NCBI GenBank assembly: GCA_900315245.1
Contig: OMYJ01000013.1
Location: 1-64,000, forward strand
Source of the DNA: an uncultured Bacteroidales bacterium
Lineage (GTDB): Bacteria; Bacteroidota; Bacteroidia; Bacteroidales; WCHB1-69
Length of the DNA stretch: 64,000 bases
Direction of reading: 5' to 3'
In this document: piece after piece, positions 61,430 to 64,000 of the stretch
Position numbering within the stretch: the stretch's first letter is position 1
Layout: each line of letters opens with the position of its first letter
Position numbers and translations under genes: made by a program
The notes under the pieces: generated by a model
Told to the model about the DNA's origin: nothing
Seen by the model: only the letters and a program-made list of their open reading frames with translations
Databases searched by the model: none

Positions 61430-61467
61430 AATCTATGATGCAACAGGACTTTGTTATTATTTTTCCG

Positions 61468-61475
61468 CAAAAATA
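61468..61475 (-). promoter_or_regulatory. Promoter -7 element of the small membrane-protein gene
   Basis: TATTTTTG on the minus strand, 39 bp before the ATG at 61429. Confidence 0.55.
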
Positions 61476-61550
61476 TAAATTTTATATATGTGATGCATTG
61501 TTTGATGTTTCACCTGTTTACTGAAGCGATAAAGAAGACAGACTGAAAAA

Positions 61551-61613
61551 ATGTTGTCCCAAGTTGTCCCAGTTGTCGTCAGCAAAGAAGACAACTGGGA
61601 CAACAATGACAAC
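61551..61613 (+). repeat. Hairpin-bearing direct repeat, left copy
   Basis: A 63-bp segment containing a perfect 15-bp inverted repeat (GTTGTCCCAGTTGTC with GACAACTGGGACAAC, 12-nt loop). It recurs at 62426-62487 with about 57 of 62 positions the same, in the same orientation, on the other side of the membrane-protein gene. Confidence 0.9.
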
Positions 61614-61621
61614 TTTTTTTG

Positions 61622-61629
61622 TAATTTTG
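61622..61629 (+). promoter_or_regulatory. Promoter -7 element of the cassette membrane-protein gene
   Basis: TAATTTTG, 21 bp before the ATG at 61650 and 9 bp after the left repeat. Confidence 0.55.
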
Positions 61630-61649
61630 CGACCCAAAATGTTGAGGTT

Positions 61650-62411
61650 ATGGATTTTTTTGAGCGACATTACAAGAAGATAGCTGTCGGCTGGTTGTTG
61701 CTGCTGTTTCTTTTGTGGTTGCTGCCCAGGGTTGTGGGCGTGAAAAACCATAATTTTTTGGATCCTGCTCAGGCTGGATTGCTGTATCTTATTCTTTTTG
61801 GCATAGCAGTATGTGCTTTCGTCCTTATCGCTTTTGTTGAGGTTGCATCCTCGAAAAATTACAAACGGCTGAAAAGGATGTTTCTTGTCATCGTTGTCCC
61901 TTTGATGTTGTTGGCGGCAGCGGGCGTTTATCGGAATATATTAGATACATTTGTGGTTCACATACCTTTTCAAAGTATTGACAAAGCTATGAAGAAAGGC
62001 GTTTTCTATGCGGAATATGATGTGATACCAGCGACAGTATCTGTGAATGATACGACCATGATTCGCTTTGAGGAGGCCATCGGACAATATAAGTTGTATA
62101 TAGACAAATCTCGTCTCTTTGATTTCCCGAAATATATCAAGTCAGATCGAAAATACATTGTGATAAATTGTTCGTGCGATGATATGTCACGCAGCTTCTA
62201 TCACCATTTGGTCTGGAGTAGTGATGACGCATACTATATTGAGGGTCCCATACGCTATGGGAAAAAGGGGAGACCAATGGTCGAGATTTCCTTGAAGGAT
62301 TCGGCTTCGGATACCATTCTCATTACGGTCGGTAGTCTTCATTCGTTAGAAATAATAGACACTATTCCGTCAGAAAAACTGGATACCATCCGTTTGGTGA
62401 AACGATGTTAA
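61650..62411 (+). CDS. Membrane protein of unknown function in a repeat-flanked cassette
   Basis: A 253-residue protein with three N-terminal hydrophobic helices (about residues 11-30, 44-66 and 79-97) and a soluble C-terminal domain rich in strands (about 115-253). I recognise no family. I chose the ATG at 61650 because the earlier in-frame ATG (61551) lies in the flanking repeat and before the promoter. The gene and its promoter lie between two hairpin-bearing direct repeats, which suggests a mobile or recombined cassette. Confidence 0.7.
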   Translation: MDFFERHYKKIAVGWLLLLFLLWLLPRVVGVKNHNFLDPAQAGLLYLILFGIAVCAFVLIAFVEVASSKNYKRLKRMFLVIVVPLMLLAAAGVYRNILDTFVVHIPFQSIDKAMKKGVFYAEYDVIPATVSVNDTTMIRFEEAIGQYKLYIDKSRLFDFPKYIKSDRKYIVINCSCDDMSRSFYHHLVWSSDDAYYIEGPIRYGKKGRPMVEISLKDSASDTILITVGSLHSLEIIDTIPSEKLDTIRLVKRC

Positions 62412-62425
62412 TGACCGACTTTAAA

Positions 62426-62487
62426 ATGTTGTCTTAGTTGTCCCAGTTGTCGTCAGCAAAGAAGACAACAAGGACAACCATGACAAC
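62426..62487 (+). repeat. Hairpin-bearing direct repeat, right copy
   Basis: Second copy of the 61551 repeat, 62 bp. Two bases of the right stem arm differ, so the hairpin is weaker here (13 of 15 pairs). Confidence 0.9.
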
Positions 62488-62635
62488 ACAAATAGAAGTT
62501 CCCGCTCTGTTTTGCGCCTCGGATGTGAAAATTCTGCGAAATCTTGCCTTTGAAAATTAACTAATCGTCATTGAATAGTTAAGGGAAGTTTATATCTTGT
62601 TGGTTTCCAAGGATGAAATTATTTTCACAAAACCC

Positions 62636-62666
62636 TTGACAAACGCTTTTTGATGTAGTATATTTG
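62636..62666 (+). promoter_or_regulatory. Sigma70-like promoter of the GxxExxY gene
   Basis: TTGACA at 62636-62641, a 17-bp spacer and TATATT (within TATATTTG) from 62659. It therefore fits both the E. coli sigma70 consensus and the Bacteroidota -7 element. Confidence 0.55.
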
Positions 62667-62700
62667 CATAATAATTTTTTAATCATCAAAACAAAAAAGT

Positions 62701-63132
62701 ATGATCAGTATTAGCAAGATGAGGTCCCACATGTATGATGTAGTGGGCGCGATACATGAAGTTCACGGCGAATTGGGCCCGGGATTGAATGAATCCTGTT
62801 ATCAGGAAGGATTCGAAATGGAATTGACTGAGGAAGGAATCCCTTTTCTGCGGGAACTGTCCTTTTATCCCAAATATCACGGGCGACCGATGTCAACGAG
62901 CTTCCGTATAGATTTTTTGTGCAAGAACGAAATTATAGTCGAGTGCAAAGCGGTGTCAGAGTTGATACCAGTTCATCGGGCGCAATTGTTCAACTACATG
63001 CGACTGCTGAAGAAACCTTGCGGCATCTTAGTGAATTTCGCACCCAAGTTTGCTACTATTGAACGGTATCTCTTTGATAAAGAGGAAGGGAATATTATGG
63101 GTATGGATGGCAATGTCATCCAAAAGTGGTGA
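62701..63132 (+). CDS. GxxExxY-family protein
   Basis: A 143-residue member of the GxxExxY family. The name motif is GLNESCY, and RIDFLCKNEIIVECKAV looks like the core of a PD-(D/E)xK nuclease fold. The family is scattered in bacterial accessory regions, and its biochemical activity is not established. The gene has a strong promoter and ends 31 bp before the convergent rnfC. Confidence 0.88.
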   Translation: MISISKMRSHMYDVVGAIHEVHGELGPGLNESCYQEGFEMELTEEGIPFLRELSFYPKYHGRPMSTSFRIDFLCKNEIIVECKAVSELIPVHRAQLFNYMRLLKKPCGILVNFAPKFATIERYLFDKEEGNIMGMDGNVIQKW

Positions 63133-63162
63133 CGACAAAAAAGTTGTAGGGTCGTTACGCTC

Positions 63163-64000
63163 CTATTTGCTGCTTCTTGCCCGGATGATGCCGCCGGTCT
63201 TGGCCTTGCCGACACGGATCATATCCAGAATCGGACGGTTGGAGGGGCAGATGAACGAGCAGGAACCGCATTCGATGCAGTTCATGATGCCGTATTTCTC
63301 GGTGTCGTCCCAGCGTTTCAGCTCGGTGAAAGTCTGCAACATGTAGGGTTCCAGTCCCATGGGACAGACGCTCACGCACTTGCCGCAGCGCAGACACGGA
63401 TGTACTTCGCCGCGCACACTTTCAGCATCGTTCATGAAGAGCAGGCTCGACATGCCCTTGGCAGTGTAAGCTCCCAGGTTGGCGATGGCTTTGCCCATCA
63501 TCGGGCCGCCGGAGATGATCTTGCCGGTGTCTTCAGGAATGCCCACGGACTGCAGCACACTCAGAATCGGGGTGCCGATGCGCAGACGATAGTTCTTGCA
63601 TTGGTCGGGGCGCAGGGAACGGCCGGAAACCGTCGTGTAAGTCTGCACGATCGGTTTGTTTTTCTGTACGGCCAGATAAATCGTGTACATCGTGGTGATG
63701 TTGTTGACGATGCAGCCCACGGAAATCGGAAGGGCGCCATTGGGAACGCTTCTGCCCGTGATGGCCTTGATGAGCTGTTTTTCAGCCCCTTGCGGGTATT
63801 TGATATTCAGCGGTTGCACCTCAATATTCGGATAACGCTTGGCGGTTTCCATCAGTTTGGCGATGGCGCGCGGCTTGTTCTCCTCGATGCCGATGATGGC
63901 TTTGGGTGCGCCCGAAGCGATAAGCGCAATCTCGATGCCGATCATGCACTGTTCGCAACGCTCCAGAATCACACGGTTGTCGGTGGAGATGTAAGGTTCG
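63163..64000 (-). CDS. rnfC: Electron transport complex subunit RnfC (partial)
   Basis: The C-terminal 278 codons of RnfC, running off the window end. The two 4Fe-4S sites CLRCGKCVSVCP and CIECGSCSFICPS, the quinone/flavin-like GGPMMGKAI region and GRSLRPDQCKNY are visible. RnfC is the soluble NADH-side subunit of the Rnf complex, which couples ferredoxin oxidation to ion transport. The start and remaining rnf genes lie beyond 64000. Confidence 0.95.
   Translation of the reverse strand, partial: EPYISTDNRVILERCEQCMIGIEIALIASGAPKAIIGIEENKPRAIAKLMETAKRYPNIEVQPLNIKYPQGAEKQLIKAITGRSVPNGALPISVGCIVNNITTMYTIYLAVQKNKPIVQTYTTVSGRSLRPDQCKNYRLRIGTPILSVLQSVGIPEDTGKIISGGPMMGKAIANLGAYTAKGMSSLLFMNDAESVRGEVHPCLRCGKCVSVCPMGLEPYMLQTFTELKRWDDTEKYGIMNCIECGSCSFICPSNRPILDMIRVGKAKTGGIIRARSSK

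Noticed and set aside
1..64000. tRNA, rRNA or other structural RNA genes
   Set aside because: Scanning the gaps showed no cloverleaf with a GGTTCGA arm; a GGTTCGA at about 60.8 kb is inside the GH89 gene.
1..64000. CRISPR array or prophage
   Set aside because: The direct repeats found have 7-bp or 33-bp periods without spacers, and there are no cas, capsid, terminase or integrase genes.

Overview
This window comes from a Bacteroidota genome, most likely an uncultured member of the Bacteroidales. The evidence is that most genes are preceded by the Bacteroidota promoter element TAnnTTTG, no Shine-Dalgarno sequences stand out, one exported protein carries a type IX secretion C-terminal sorting domain, and three very large FISUMP-family surface proteins are present. 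There is also a ferredoxin-linked 2-oxoacid oxidoreductase operon and an RnfC gene, which fit an anaerobic amino-acid and sugar fermenter. I see no rRNA, tRNA, CRISPR array, prophage or complete insertion sequence.

Layout. 0.1-7.3 kb: small accessory enzymes (lipoprotein esterase, aldo/keto reductase, leucine-rich-repeat protein, flavin-binding protein, macrodomain ADP-ribose hydrolase, chloramphenicol-acetyltransferase-like enzyme, tyrosine phosphatase, AraC regulator). 7.5-11.6 kb: overlapping glycosyltransferase-esterase-PCMD genes and an exported glutathione peroxidase. 11.6-18.9 kb: a T9SS-exported carbohydrate-binding protein, a second AraC regulator, a flavoredoxin flanked by two arrays of 33-bp-spaced repeats, a DUF4143 ATPase with its own operators, PepD and a GNAT. 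18.9-27.4 kb: secreted proteins, a retropepsin-PDZ protease, MarC, a flavodoxin lipoprotein, FISUMP protein 1 and a small redox cluster. 27.4-38.1 kb: core genes on the minus strand (gyrA with two TPR genes, efp-lpxD, the VOR-type oxidoreductase operon). 38.2-54.4 kb: alcohol dehydrogenase, FISUMP proteins 2 and 3, miaA, yebC, tsaE, a MATE exporter, a BadF-type kinase and nadE. 54.4-64 kb: L,D-transpeptidase, esterase, superoxide dismutase, Hsp20, a GH89 glucosaminidase, a membrane-protein cassette between hairpin-bearing direct repeats, a GxxExxY protein and the 3' part of rnfC.

How genes work together. The oxidoreductase operon and Rnf complex would exchange electrons through ferredoxin. 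The flavodoxin, iron-sulfur flavoprotein, EFR1 protein, two glutathione peroxidases and superoxide dismutase form a scattered oxygen-stress and redox set. GH89 and the BadF-type kinase suggest amino-sugar scavenging. The surface proteins and T9SS cargo would act at or outside the outer membrane.

The least ordinary content is non-coding or the result of rearrangement. Eight arrays of imperfect 7-bp repeats mostly sit on stop codons and fill intergenic gaps; one lies inside a macrodomain gene. There are also dispersed GTAG-type palindromes, two gene-fragment scars, 33-bp-phased repeat arrays, a hairpin-repeat cassette, and an alanine-dehydrogenase-like protein that appears to have lost its entire NAD-binding domain.
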